Origin: Tychonema sp. LEGE 07203
GTDB taxonomy: Bacteria > Cyanobacteriota > Cyanobacteriia > Cyanobacteriales > Microcoleaceae
DNA length: 39,684 nucleotides
Direction: 5' to 3'
NCBI RefSeq assembly: GCF_015207285.1
Contig: NZ_JADEXD010000047.1
Span: 1 to 39,684 of the forward strand
The notes below the pieces were generated by a model. The model was not told the origin of the DNA, did not search any database, and saw nothing but the letters and a program-made list of their open reading frames with translations. Shown here one piece after another: positions 25,824 to 35,204 of the stretch (within the stretch, counting starts at the first letter, position 1; each line of letters opens with the position of its first letter). Both the position numbers and the translations under genes were made by a program.

Positions 25824-28304
25824 ATGATCGTCAACATCAACGATCGCGCCCCAACAGATATTATAAAATTTATGTGTCTCAAACCCGGAGAGGAACTGGC
25901 AGAACGCTACAAAATCATCGATCGATTAGGACAGGGAGGATTTGCCGTAACCTACAAAGCTGAATATCTACAAAACCCCGCAAAGCTCCCCTGCGCGATC
26001 AAGGAAATTCCTTTTCCTCAATCAGAAAATCCCCTAGTATTGGAAAGAGCAAGAAACCGATTTCAAAGGGAAGCTAGCGCTTTGCATCTTTTGGGAAAAG
26101 ATTCGCGCATTCCCGAATTATTCGATCGCTTTGAAGAAAATGGCCATTTTTACTTGGTTCAAGAATACGTTCAAGGAACTCCCCTCACTCAAGAACTCAC
26201 TCAAGGCCAGCAGTGGAACGAAACACAGACGATCGCCTTTTTACGGGAAATTCTAGAAATTTTAAGTTTTATTCACAAAGCAAATATTGTTCACCGCGAT
26301 ATCACACCTTCTAACTTGATTCGGCGCACACAAAATCGTAAAATTGTTTTGATTGATTTTGGATCGGTCAAAGAAATCAGCACCTTGACATCTAACAGTA
26401 CAGGCGAAATATTGACATCGCAGGCGATCGGCACTAAGGGTTATATGCCCGCAGAACAATACAATCCGCGGTCTGTCCCGCAACCTTATAATGATATTTA
26501 TGCAGTAGGAATAATCGCGATTCAAGCCCTAACCGGGCGGCGTCCCACCAATCTGCCGCAAGACCCCGATACTTGCGAAATTATCTGGGATTATTCAACA
26601 TCAGATCGACGGATGTTACAAATTAGCGATGGTCTAAGAAATATTTTAAATAAAATGGTGCGTTTCCACTTTCAGCAGCGCTACCAATCCGCTACTGAGG
26701 TTTTGGAAGCCTTGGATTCGCCACCGCCACCACAACAACCGGACTTTATCGAGTTGCCGATCCAATTTGTGAGACAGCACTTGCGCCCGTTGTTGTTCGG
26801 ATTTACGGGACTTGCGGCTGTATTGGCGATCGTACTTTTAATCCCCAAAATTCCCCCGCTAGTTCCCAGATTTCAGCCGCAACAACCGCTGACTGCATCA
26901 TCCGCCGATGGTGTAAGTTCCGGCGAAAAACTCTTAGTCCAAACCTCCGCCCTGTGGTCAAAACAAAGGGGAATAAATGAGTTTGCCGACGCAAATTATC
27001 CCGAAGCTTTAAAATTGCTCAAACAGTCCTGGCGAGAAGACCGCAAAGATCCAGAAACTTTAATTTACATCAACAATGCTCTGCTCGAAGCAATCAATGC
27101 AGAATATTACACGATCGCAATTGTTGTTCCCATCCGCAGAAATCAAGACGGCAGCATCCTCAACGCCAACTTAGCAGAAGAACTGCTGCGAGGCATTGGT
27201 CAAGCTCAAACCGAAGTTAATTTAGGTATCCTCCCTGCCAATGACAGCAATAAAGACTTTCCCGGTCAAGGCTTTCTCGAACCAAAAGCGATTAAAGGAA
27301 AAGGTCTCAAAGTCATCATTGCTGATGACGGCAATATCAAATCCTACGCCAAGCAAAGAGCAAATTACCTCGTCACTCAGCCAAATATTCTAGCAGTCAT
27401 CGGACACTACACCAGCGACATGACCGTAGAAACAGTAGATATTTACAATCGAAATAAACTCGTCGCAATTTCTCCGGGAAGCACCACAGAAGAACTGACC
27501 CGCAAACCTCGAAAATATTTCTTTCGGACGGCTCCGACAACTAGCATCGAAGCTGAAGCTTTGGTAAATCAACTATTGAAAGTAGGGCAAAAACGAGTTG
27601 CCGCTTTTTACAATCCCAACAGTCCCTTCAGCGCTTCTTTGTGGGAAGAATTTAAACAACAATTTGAATCCGCAGGAGGAACGACTTTTAGAAGCAGTAA
27701 TTATTACGACTTATCTAAAAATAATTTTAACGCCGAAGCTGCAATCAAAGAAGTTGAAAAAAACCCAAAAACAGCTTTACTTCTAATTCCCGACGGTCAA
27801 GTCACTAATTCCCTGGAAAACGCGATCGAAATGATTAAAGCTAATGACGATCGCAATTGGATTGTCGCCCCTTGGACGCTGTACGAACCGAGAACGCTAG
27901 AATTAGCAAAACAACTAAAATCTGTAAAAAAACTCGGCGTATCCGTATTTTGGCATCCGTTAATCAGTTTTGACAAAAAATTTCCGCTAAACGCACAAAA
28001 ATTGTGGGGAGGCCCGGTCAATACTCGATCTGCCTTGACCTACGATGCCACCAAGACGCTGATTAAAGCCCTAGAAATGCAGCCGGAACCCAGCCGCGAA
28101 GGAATGCAAAAAACCTTAGCAGCTCCCAACTTTAAAGCCGAGGGAGCTACGGGTATAATTGAGTTTGACTCAAAGACTGGAAATCGGAAAAATCCTCCTA
28201 AAGGAGTGGCGCATATTGTTTCGTGTGCTAGAGAAAAATTTGGCCTGACTTTTGTGCCGATCGAATTTCCGACAGCCGTTGCGGCAGGTTTAAAGTGCGA
28301 TTGA
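25824..28304 (+). CDS. Ser/Thr protein kinase fused to a periplasmic-binding-protein-like receptor domain
   Basis: 826 residues. Kinase domain about 29-298: Gly loop LGQGGFAVTY (35-44), ATP Lys60 (CAIKEIPF), catalytic loop HRDITPSN (157-164; Asp159 and Asn164 present, the usual Lys replaced by Thr), DFG 178-180, and GTKGYMPAEQ in the activation segment. Then a membrane helix about 323-341 (LLFGFTGLAAVLAIVLL), a short TPR-like stretch (about 385-425) and a domain from about 430 to the end resembling type I amino-acid (Leu/Ile/Val) receptors: YTIAIVVPI, VIGHYTSDMTVE, VAISPGSTTEELT and YFFRTAPTTSIEAEAL. The expected topology is kinase inside, ligand sensor outside. A second ATG at 25872 (MCLKPGEELAERY) matches the usual kinase N-terminus and may be the true start. 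No transporter subunits adjoin. Confidence 0.92.
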   Translation: MIVNINDRAPTDIIKFMCLKPGEELAERYKIIDRLGQGGFAVTYKAEYLQNPAKLPCAIKEIPFPQSENPLVLERARNRFQREASALHLLGKDSRIPELFDRFEENGHFYLVQEYVQGTPLTQELTQGQQWNETQTIAFLREILEILSFIHKANIVHRDITPSNLIRRTQNRKIVLIDFGSVKEISTLTSNSTGEILTSQAIGTKGYMPAEQYNPRSVPQPYNDIYAVGIIAIQALTGRRPTNLPQDPDTCEIIWDYSTSDRRMLQISDGLRNILNKMVRFHFQQRYQSATEVLEALDSPPPPQQPDFIELPIQFVRQHLRPLLFGFTGLAAVLAIVLLIPKIPPLVPRFQPQQPLTASSADGVSSGEKLLVQTSALWSKQRGINEFADANYPEALKLLKQSWREDRKDPETLIYINNALLEAINAEYYTIAIVVPIRRNQDGSILNANLAEELLRGIGQAQTEVNLGILPANDSNKDFPGQGFLEPKAIKGKGLKVIIADDGNIKSYAKQRANYLVTQPNILAVIGHYTSDMTVETVDIYNRNKLVAISPGSTTEELTRKPRKYFFRTAPTTSIEAEALVNQLLKVGQKRVAAFYNPNSPFSASLWEEFKQQFESAGGTTFRSSNYYDLSKNNFNAEAAIKEVEKNPKTALLLIPDGQVTNSLENAIEMIKANDDRNWIVAPWTLYEPRTLELAKQLKSVKKLGVSVFWHPLISFDKKFPLNAQKLWGGPVNTRSALTYDATKTLIKALEMQPEPSREGMQKTLAAPNFKAEGATGIIEFDSKTGNRKNPPKGVAHIVSCAREKFGLTFVPIEFPTAVAAGLKCD

Positions 28305-28575
28305 ACTCATATCTTGTGCCATTCTCAACAAACCTATAAGGGGGGGGTTTACCAACCATAATTACCTCAAATCAATCATCTCATAAATCTGTCCCCGCCC
28401 CAGGGTACAATTATTCATCGATCGTCTGGCAAGATGCGGAATTGAATTCATATCTTGTGCCACTCTCAACCAACCTATAAGGGTGGGTTTTACTAACCAT
28501 AATTGCCTCAAGTCGATCGCCTCACAAACCCGCGACCACCTATGGCGATCGCCACCGGTGCAAGATATCTATTTA
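28301..28575. repeat. 141-bp direct duplication downstream of the kinase-receptor gene
   Basis: TTGAACTCATATCTTGTGCC at 28301 recurs as TTGAATTCATATCTTGTGCC at 28442. Similarity continues for about 100 bp (CTCAACMAACCTATAAGG, ACCATAATTRCCTCAA and so on) with scattered differences. Copy 1 begins in the last codons of the kinase gene: its stop TGA is 28302-28304. No gene lies in 28305-28618; a promoter for the PHP gene may lie at the AT-rich end (28560-28615). Confidence 0.85.
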
Positions 28576-28618
28576 TTAGATATATTAAACAAAGCTAGTT
28601 TTTTTTATAATAACGCTT

Positions 28619-29341
28619 ATGACTGTCAATCTCGCTCCCGCCACCGCTTCTAGCCTCAAACCAGAAGCCCAGAACGTTTTGGCGCTCAAACAAGTCTTGC
28701 AGACAATAAATGCCGATAGCTGTCCGGGTTTGTATAACTTTCACATCCACACAGTTAACTCCGACGGGCGATCGCAAGCAGAGAGTGTGATGGAACAAGC
28801 AATAGCCGTCGGCCTCAAAGGTTTAGCTATCACCGACCACCACACCACCAAAGGCTACGATCGAGCTCAAATCTGGCTGGATAATTGGAAATTAAACCAT
28901 CCCGACAAAATTAGCGCTGCACCAACTCTCTGGACAGGGGCTGAAATTAATGCTGAATTGCTCAACAACGACGTACACATTCTCGCTTACGCCTTCGATC
29001 CAGAACATCCCAGTCTCGCACCTTACTTGCGAGGGGATAGAGGTACGGCCGGCAGCGCTTATTATCCAGCAGCCAGGGTAATAGAAGCTATTCAGGAAGC
29101 AGGAGGTTTAGCAGTTCTGGCACATCCTTGCCGCTATCGATCGACCGCCGATAAACTCATCCCAGAAGCAGCCGGTTTCGGCATTGACGGGGTAGAAACT
29201 TACTATGCTTACACTAATCCCAATCCTTGGACACCGAGTCCGAAACAAACTGCTTTAGTCAAGGATTTAGCAGAAACTTACGGTTTGCTGGGAACTTGCG
29301 GAACCGACTCTCACGGCCTGAATTTTTTAGTCAGAATCTAG
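28619..29341 (+). CDS. PHP-domain phosphoesterase-like protein
   Basis: 240 residues. The four PHP metal-binding motifs are visible: HIHTVNSDGR (42-51), ITDHHTTKG (about 72-80), LAHPCRYRST and CGTDSHG. The fold binds three metals and hydrolyses phosphoesters (relatives include RNase AM / 3',5'-nucleotide phosphatases and DNA polymerase PHP domains). The substrate is unknown; the length matches stand-alone cyanobacterial PHP proteins. The start is the ATG at 28619. The stop is at the left edge of the heptamer-rich spacer. Confidence 0.9.
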   Translation: MTVNLAPATASSLKPEAQNVLALKQVLQTINADSCPGLYNFHIHTVNSDGRSQAESVMEQAIAVGLKGLAITDHHTTKGYDRAQIWLDNWKLNHPDKISAAPTLWTGAEINAELLNNDVHILAYAFDPEHPSLAPYLRGDRGTAGSAYYPAARVIEAIQEAGGLAVLAHPCRYRSTADKLIPEAAGFGIDGVETYYAYTNPNPWTPSPKQTALVKDLAETYGLLGTCGTDSHGLNFLVRI

Positions 29342-29404
29342 TAGTTGGGGAATTGGGAATTGTTAGCTGTTGACTGTTGACTGTTGTTATTTGTTAGCAG
29401 CAAC

Positions 29405-29460
29405 CAATAACTAATAACTAATAACTAATAACTAATGACTAATGACTAATGACTAATGAC
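29405..29460. repeat. Heptamer tandem repeat TAATAAC/TAATGAC x8
   Basis: Eight 7-mers, four ending AAC and four ending GAC. The last base is part of the chpX stop codon (29460-29462, minus strand), so the tract begins exactly at the end of that gene. It is preceded by shorter TGTTGACTGTTGACTGT repeats (29367-29385). Confidence 0.95.
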
Positions 29461-30626
29461 TAACGTTCTGGGAACAACTGACAAGACCGGTTAGTTGGCT
29501 GATTTGCCCAATCCAAGCGAGAATTACTAAATCTATCCATCCAACCTTCCAAATAAGTCCGATTAGCCTTTTTTTCCTCTGGATCTGAGGTATTCATGGG
29601 ATGAGGTGCTAAACCCAAAATAGTCGCTGTCGTCACGCAAAACATCGACTTCTGAAAACTTTGGCAAATTTGCACGCGCACATCGTCTTCGCCGCGACAG
29701 CTACTGCGGTAAATTTCTTGCAAATAATCCGGCAGAAAATGCCGCATATCTTGCATCAATTGAGTGGGCGGAATGCCTGCGCCTCCGATCGGCAAAGGGT
29801 CAGCAAATAAAGCCCCGTAGCCAAAATCTTTTTGTTCTTCGGGGATTTGATGTGCTTGGGCGTTGTATGAAACTACTCCAAAAAATGCAGTGCCTCGAAA
29901 GAAAATTGCCTCTACATAAGGCACTGCTACATCTGCTAAAAATGTCAAGTTAGCCGAGGCTGGAATGATATCGCAGTCTCGATCGCCAATCTTGACGCTG
30001 TAGGTAATTGGCAGACTGGCGGCACCGACCAAACCTGCTAAGATAAAATCAACTACGTCTGCGATCGACTTAATTTGACCGGCTTCGTAGCGATCGGACA
30101 AATTAATAAACAAATCGCTCATTACCCGCCAAAACTGACCCAGCCCGCTGTAATAAGACAGCATCCGTATTTGTTCTGGCAAAAAATTAGGGAAGACTTT
30201 GTGCAGTCCCTGCATGAAAAAATTGCCTTTCAGTTTAGCTGCGATCGCCTTTTGAGCCAAACTGCTAAATTCCGGGGAATCCAAATAACTATCCAAACCC
30301 CCGCCGCCGTGCCAAAGCATGGTTCTCATCACATACTCAGCATACTCAAAATTAATACGATCGTGCCACAAATAGCGGATCAATTTCGGTCGAGTTACTT
30401 CTCCGTTGAAATATTTAAAAAACGGGAAAATTACTAAAAACTGTTTTTCAGCGATATAGTTTAGATTGCGGGAGTAGGCATCTAGAACTATAGCGTAACT
30501 TTTGAGAATTCCGACAACTTCTACTAGATTTTCGGTGGATTCAGGAAGCAAAGCTTTGCCTGATTCCAAGATGTCAATGTAGGCGGATAAAGGATGAGCG
30601 GACGGTTTTAATATGGTACTTGTCAT
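29460..30626 (-). CDS. chpX: CO2 hydration protein of NDH-1 (ChpX/CupB)
   Basis: 388 residues from the ATG at 30626. The sequence (AEKQFLVIFPFFKYFNGE, MLWHGGGGLDSYLDSPEF, LSYYSGLGQFWRVMSDLF, ILGLAPHPMNTSDPEEK) fits the ChpX/ChpY (CupB/CupA) family. These zinc-dependent subunits of NDH-1MS-type complexes hydrate CO2 to bicarbonate using redox energy. The genes ndhD4 and ndhF4 upstream on the same strand, and the absence of a cupS gene, favour the constitutive ChpX/CupB form over the inducible ChpY/CupA. The open frame extends to a GTG at 30656; I prefer the ATG at 30626 (MTSTILKPSAHP), although no strong ribosome site marks either. Confidence 0.88.
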   Translation of the reverse strand: MTSTILKPSAHPLSAYIDILESGKALLPESTENLVEVVGILKSYAIVLDAYSRNLNYIAEKQFLVIFPFFKYFNGEVTRPKLIRYLWHDRINFEYAEYVMRTMLWHGGGGLDSYLDSPEFSSLAQKAIAAKLKGNFFMQGLHKVFPNFLPEQIRMLSYYSGLGQFWRVMSDLFINLSDRYEAGQIKSIADVVDFILAGLVGAASLPITYSVKIGDRDCDIIPASANLTFLADVAVPYVEAIFFRGTAFFGVVSYNAQAHQIPEEQKDFGYGALFADPLPIGGAGIPPTQLMQDMRHFLPDYLQEIYRSSCRGEDDVRVQICQSFQKSMFCVTTATILGLAPHPMNTSDPEEKKANRTYLEGWMDRFSNSRLDWANQPTNRSCQLFPER

Positions 30627-30769
30627 TTGATTTGAGTCTTCATTGAAGGAAAGCACGACACGGATTTTGACAGGGATAAACCGATGAATTATCGAGGGTC
30701 AGCCAGAAAATAGAAATAGGTTTGTAGTAAGGACTTTGGTTTTTTATTGATGGGCTAAAAGCTGTTAAG

Positions 30770-30810
30770 ATACAGCATTTCTCGGATTTATCTACAGCCG
30801 TATGCTGTAT
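30770..30810. repeat. Inverted repeat in the ndhD4-chpX gap
   Basis: ATACAGCAT (30770-30778) and ATGCTGTAT (30802-30810) are exact reverse complements; inside them CGGATTTAT opposes further pairing bases. The gap (30627-30918) has no gene. The stem could mark a processing or termination point between ndhD4 and chpX. Confidence 0.65.
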
Positions 30811-30918
30811 TTTATCCGATTTAAAGCTGCTCTAGGAATTGCCTTTCTCAGTACGAGAATCTTGACTAAAAGCTTTCAATAGAAGACTAAAGTCATGACT
30901 GCAAACTTATAGCAGATG

Positions 30919-32433
30919 TTATTCCAAGTTGTGAGCGATCGTTTTAACTTGAGCGGGTACAGCCGATACAATTGCGATCGCAGTTTTCTCGCTCAAGCCA
31001 ACTAAAACTCCAGGCTGCACTCCCATGATAGCGATAATTATTGCTAAAACCAGCGAAGGAATGCGATCGCGCCAGCGGACTTGCGGCAAGTTCACCACCA
31101 AATCGGAAAGGCGACCGAAAAAGGCGCGATTGACCATAATTAAAAAGTAAACAGAAGTCAAACCAGTGCCGATCATGCAGAGCAAAGTTTGCACGGGAAA
31201 CACTGGCAAACTGCCCCGAAAAATCAAGAATTCAGCAATAAATCCCGCCAACCCCGGAATACCGGCACTAGCCATCACGCCGAGGATCATTAAGCTGCCA
31301 ATCATCGGTAAACCGCGATCGGGATTGAACAAACCTTTGAGCACGTCGATGTTGCGGCTGCCGGATTTTTTGTAAACAATACCGACACTCAAAAATAGCA
31401 GCCCCGAAATCAAACCGTGGCTAACCATTTGCAAAACAGTTCCCAACAGACTAATCGGAGTGGCTGCGGCGCTAGCTAACAAAATGTAGCCCATGTGAGC
31501 GATCGAACTGTAAGCTACAATTTTTTTCATATCTTTTTGGGCGATCGCGCAACTCGCCCCGTAAAGCACGCTTACCACCGCCCAACTCGCCAACCAAGGC
31601 GCAGCCACCGCCCACGCATCGGGGAACAAACCCAAACCAAAGCGCAGCATCCCGTAAGTTCCCAACTTCAAAAGCACCCCCGCCAGCAGCACCGAAACAG
31701 GCGTCGAAGCTTCTACGTGAGCATCCGGCAGCCAAGTATGAAAAGGCACCAAAGGCATCTTAATTCCAAAAGCCAGCAACACCCCAGCTAGTAAAATAAT
31801 TTGCCTCACCAAAGGTAAAGGCAATCCACCTTGCAAATGCGATGCACCCGCTGCACCAACCATATCGAAACTAGAAGCACCGCTGAGCCAAACAGTTCCC
31901 AAGAAAGAAGCCAGCAACACAATGCCAGAAAATGCAGTATAGATTAAAAACTTAGTAGCAGCATAACCCCGGCGCTCGCCGCCCCAAATCGCAATTAACA
32001 AATAAAGCGGAATCAATTCTACCTCAAAAAACAGAAAAAATAGCAGCAAGTTTTGAGATAAAAAAGCCCCCGTCACCCCGCCACTAATTAACAGCATCAA
32101 AGAATAATAAAGTCGAGGTCTGCGGATAGACTCATCCGTAGCGTAAAGAGCGATCCCTGTCAGCAGAGTATTCAAAATTACCAAAGGCAGAGACAAACCA
32201 TCAACGCCGAGATTGTAATTCAATCCCAAAGTATCGAGCCAAGGAATAAATTCCGAAAACTGCAACTGACTCGTACCGGCATCAAACTGAAATGCCAAAA
32301 TCACCGAGAGAATAAAAGTCACGCCCGCAATAGCGAGCGAAGTATTCCGAACTATTTTAGAACTCACCGCACCGGGCCAGAACCCAATCAGAGCGGCCGC
32401 CAACATTGGTATCCAGATTAAAGCACTGAGCAT
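30919..32433 (-). CDS. ndhD4: NDH-1 subunit D4 (CO2-uptake complex)
   Basis: 504 residues, a Mrp-antiporter-like membrane subunit with about 14 helices. Conserved proton-channel features include the Glu in FFLFFEVELIPLYLLIAIWGG, WLPDAHVEASTPVSVLLAG and KMPLVPFHTW. It forms the distal proton-pumping arm of the NDH-1 complex that carries ChpX. The frame extends one codon to a TTG (32436), but the ATG at 32433 (MLSALIWIPML) has GGAAG about 10 nt upstream and is the start. D4 rather than D1/D2 follows from the ndhF-type, chpX and carboxysome neighbours. The usual contiguity with ndhF4 is broken by an opposite-strand gene at 32562-33185. Confidence 0.9.
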   Translation of the reverse strand: MLSALIWIPMLAAALIGFWPGAVSSKIVRNTSLAIAGVTFILSVILAFQFDAGTSQLQFSEFIPWLDTLGLNYNLGVDGLSLPLVILNTLLTGIALYATDESIRRPRLYYSLMLLISGGVTGAFLSQNLLLFFLFFEVELIPLYLLIAIWGGERRGYAATKFLIYTAFSGIVLLASFLGTVWLSGASSFDMVGAAGASHLQGGLPLPLVRQIILLAGVLLAFGIKMPLVPFHTWLPDAHVEASTPVSVLLAGVLLKLGTYGMLRFGLGLFPDAWAVAAPWLASWAVVSVLYGASCAIAQKDMKKIVAYSSIAHMGYILLASAAATPISLLGTVLQMVSHGLISGLLFLSVGIVYKKSGSRNIDVLKGLFNPDRGLPMIGSLMILGVMASAGIPGLAGFIAEFLIFRGSLPVFPVQTLLCMIGTGLTSVYFLIMVNRAFFGRLSDLVVNLPQVRWRDRIPSLVLAIIIAIMGVQPGVLVGLSEKTAIAIVSAVPAQVKTIAHNLE

Positions 32434-32561
32434 CAATTAAAACTTCCTTTGCTACGCAGCTTTTAGAACTATATTTAACAGTAACGCAAACTAACTGCAC
32501 AAAGAAGCGATCGGCTAATTTTTTTTGTTAACATAGCTTCAGATGTATTTGGAACCGTCCC

Positions 32562-33185
32562 ATGACCTCAAGTCTTACAGAAAGTCTCGCAAACCGGGAA
32601 GATTTGCAAATTCGATCGGCAATTCCTTCCACCCGCCTCACAGTTGCCGACTTGGAACAACTGCAAGGTATACTCTCGGAAGCACAGCTAGACTACCAAT
32701 TAGAACTGGTAGACGGGAAGATTGTCATTATGGGCGGATCGGACATTGTATCGAGCGAAATTGGACTTGAGTTTGGCAGACTTTTACTAAACTGGGTCAA
32801 ACCCCGCAAACTCGGACGAGTGTTTGAGTCCAGCGGCGGGTTTATCCTCCCCAATTCCGATCTGAGAGTTCCCGATGTTTCGTTTGTGACAGCCGATCGC
32901 CTCAAACAAAGTAAAAGATATTTTGCCGAACTCGTTCCCGACTTAGTTGTAGAAATAAAATCTCAGTCCGATCGCCTCAAACCCCTGCGAGAAAAGCTCC
33001 TCTCATTCATCGAACTCGGAGCAAAAGTAGGAATATTAATCGACCCAGACAAGCGCACAGTAACAATTTACACTCCGACAGCCGAGCCAGTTGTATTGAG
33101 AGACGGCGACAGGATTTCAATACCCGAACTTTTACCCGGTTGGGAAGTTGCGGTAACAGAATTGTGGCCGATAGAATTTGAGTAA
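32562..33185 (+). CDS. Uma2-family (DUF820) PD-(D/E)XK nuclease-like protein
   Basis: 207 residues. Typical Uma2 blocks: YQLELVDGKIVIMGG, GGFILPNSDLRVPDVSFV and DLVVEIKSQSDRL, giving the Asp...Glu-x-Lys core of a PD-(D/E)XK fold. The family is greatly expanded in cyanobacteria and its function is unproven. It is on the + strand between ndhF4 and ndhD4, opposite to both. The start is the ATG at 32562 (MTSSLTESLANRED). The direct repeat CATCTGCGTTCATCCGCGTT downstream (about 33221-33245) may relate to its arrival. Confidence 0.9.
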   Translation: MTSSLTESLANREDLQIRSAIPSTRLTVADLEQLQGILSEAQLDYQLELVDGKIVIMGGSDIVSSEIGLEFGRLLLNWVKPRKLGRVFESSGGFILPNSDLRVPDVSFVTADRLKQSKRYFAELVPDLVVEIKSQSDRLKPLREKLLSFIELGAKVGILIDPDKRTVTIYTPTAEPVVLRDGDRISIPELLPGWEVAVTELWPIEFE

Positions 33186-33329
33186 ACCTAGAGAAAAAAG
33201 CAGGCAAACCCAAATAAAATCATCTGCGTTCATCCGCGTTCATCCGCTGATATCTGCGGTTAAAAATTAAATAAAATTAGAGCTAAAACAGACAAACCCA
33301 GAAGAAATTAATCTGCCATCACCTGCGGT

Positions 33330-35204
33330 TCAAAAAAGCCAAATAATCAGCGCCAGCAACACAGCAACCCCCCCCGCAATAGTCAACACATAAAACTGCG
33401 ATTGACCGGTACCGGTGTACTTCAACCCTTCACCGCTGAAAATTGTGGCAAAACCGAACAAATTCACCGCCCCGTCTACCACGTACTTGTCAGTCCAAGC
33501 GCTGATTTTAGCAATAGAAGCCACGGCCCAAACTACAGTCAAGCGGTAAACTCGATCGATATAAAAGTCGTAAGCAAACAAATCCTGCACCGCCGGCACC
33601 GGCAGCCGTACCGGTCTAGGTAAAACCCCGTACCAATAAATCGCCACCCCAACCGCAACGCCAATCAAGCCAGATAGCATTAAAAGCGGAACTTCCAGAG
33701 TCTTAAACAGCAAATTTAAAGTATCAAAATCTCCAGTTTCCGCCCAAGGCCCAGTCCAACTAATTAACAGTTGCCACCGCTGCAACATCCAAGGCACCAA
33801 CAGCCCGATTACCGTCAAAATTACCATCGGTAATGCCATAGTCCAACCGACTTCCGGAGTTCTGCGAGTTTTCGGCTGCGGTTTTCCCACAAACACTAAA
33901 CCGAATACGCGAGTTAAATTTAGCGCTGTTAAACAGTTAACCAAAAGCAGTACCGCTACCAACCACAGCGGCACCGTCCAAAAACCGTTTAGCCAGCGCC
34001 GCATTGCCCAAAAGTTTCCCAGAGGCAACAGCGCTACCATCCCCGCAGCGCCTACTAAATAAGCCGCAGTCGTGGCGGGCATCTTCGACCACAACCCACC
34101 CATTTCGGTTAAATCTTGAGTGTTGGTTGTCGTAATAATTGACCCTGCGCTCATGAATAGTAGTGCTTTGGCGATCGAGTGCGTGAACAGCAGCAGCAAA
34201 GCAATGTCAACTTCATTGAGTCCCACCGCGATAAACACTAAACCCAAAGAAGCGCTGGTAGAATGCGATAATGCTCTTTTGATGTCGATTTGGGCGATCG
34301 CCACCGCCGAAGCACCAACCGCCGTCACCGCACCCAAAACCACCAACACCACACCAGCGATCGGCGACAGCGCTAAAACAGGCTGAAGTTTAATCAAAAT
34401 ATAAGCGCCAGCACCTACAACAACTGTATTCCGCATAATCGAAGCCGGGTTTGGCCCTTCCATCGCCTCGTCAAGCCACAAATGGAAGGGAAATTGAGCG
34501 CACTTGGCTGTAGGTGCGGCGATTAAAGCCAACCCTAAAAGAGTCGCTACCACAGGAGACAAAGTTGCAGTTTCCGCCCATATTTCTAAATCGGAAAAAT
34601 TCAAACTTCCGGCTAAAGTTGAAAGTGTCACTACTCCCATCAGCAGCGGTACGTCTCCTACACGCTTTGTTAAAAACGCATCTCTAGCGGCTGTTACTAC
34701 TAGCGGTTGAGCGTACCAAAACCCTACTAGCAAATAAGTTGAAAGTGTCAGCAGTTCCAACAAAGCGTAAGTTAGCAGCAGCGAGTCGCTAATGGCAATG
34801 CCGCTAATTGCTGCTTCAAAAAAACCCAGCAGCCCAAAAAATCGAGCTAGCGCCCAGTCTTTTTCCATGTAGCCGAGAGCGTAAATTTGTGCTAGCAAAC
34901 TCAGAACTGTAACTAGCTCCATTGCTCCGACGCTGATCGCGGAGATTTCTATGGCAAAAGACAAATCTAGATCGGCTGCTTGCACCCAGTGTACGATCGA
35001 CTGTTGGGGCGGTCGATCCCAGGTTGCTCTAAAAATCACCGTTCCGTGGATGAAAGCCAATACAGTCATCAACAAATTGAAGTAAGCTGCGGGTCTCGGC
35101 CCTGTTTTGCGAACTGTTCCCGTAGACCACGGCAAAGTTAAAATTGCTCCAATTAAGCCATACAAAGGAACCCACCAACAGGCTTGGAGGAGAAATTCAG
35201 TCAT
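33330..35204 (-). CDS. ndhF4: NDH-1 subunit F4 (CO2-uptake complex)
   Basis: 624 residues with about 16 membrane helices, large antiporter-like distal subunit of NDH-1MS'. The central block reads FPFHLWLDEAMEGPNPASIMRNTVVVGAGAYILIK (split here), where ordinary NdhF1 has PTPVSALIHAATM; the IMRNT(V) variant is what I expect of the CO2-uptake F3/F4 class. The C-terminal part AYDFYIDRVYRLTVVWAVASIAK is also subfamily-like. The start is the ATG at 35204. It diverges from ccmK across a 626-bp region, so the two halves of the carbon-concentrating system share a control region. Confidence 0.9.
   Translation of the reverse strand: MTEFLLQACWWVPLYGLIGAILTLPWSTGTVRKTGPRPAAYFNLLMTVLAFIHGTVIFRATWDRPPQQSIVHWVQAADLDLSFAIEISAISVGAMELVTVLSLLAQIYALGYMEKDWALARFFGLLGFFEAAISGIAISDSLLLTYALLELLTLSTYLLVGFWYAQPLVVTAARDAFLTKRVGDVPLLMGVVTLSTLAGSLNFSDLEIWAETATLSPVVATLLGLALIAAPTAKCAQFPFHLWLDEAMEGPNPASIMRNTVVVGAGAYILIKLQPVLALSPIAGVVLVVLGAVTAVGASAVAIAQIDIKRALSHSTSASLGLVFIAVGLNEVDIALLLLFTHSIAKALLFMSAGSIITTTNTQDLTEMGGLWSKMPATTAAYLVGAAGMVALLPLGNFWAMRRWLNGFWTVPLWLVAVLLLVNCLTALNLTRVFGLVFVGKPQPKTRRTPEVGWTMALPMVILTVIGLLVPWMLQRWQLLISWTGPWAETGDFDTLNLLFKTLEVPLLMLSGLIGVAVGVAIYWYGVLPRPVRLPVPAVQDLFAYDFYIDRVYRLTVVWAVASIAKISAWTDKYVVDGAVNLFGFATIFSGEGLKYTGTGQSQFYVLTIAGGVAVLLALIIWLF

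Noticed and set aside
25533-25827. Opposed frames across the ~62-bp tandem repeats, reading GQPVSTLKTN or RLSGLFTRKFNF
   Set aside because: Pure repeat translations.
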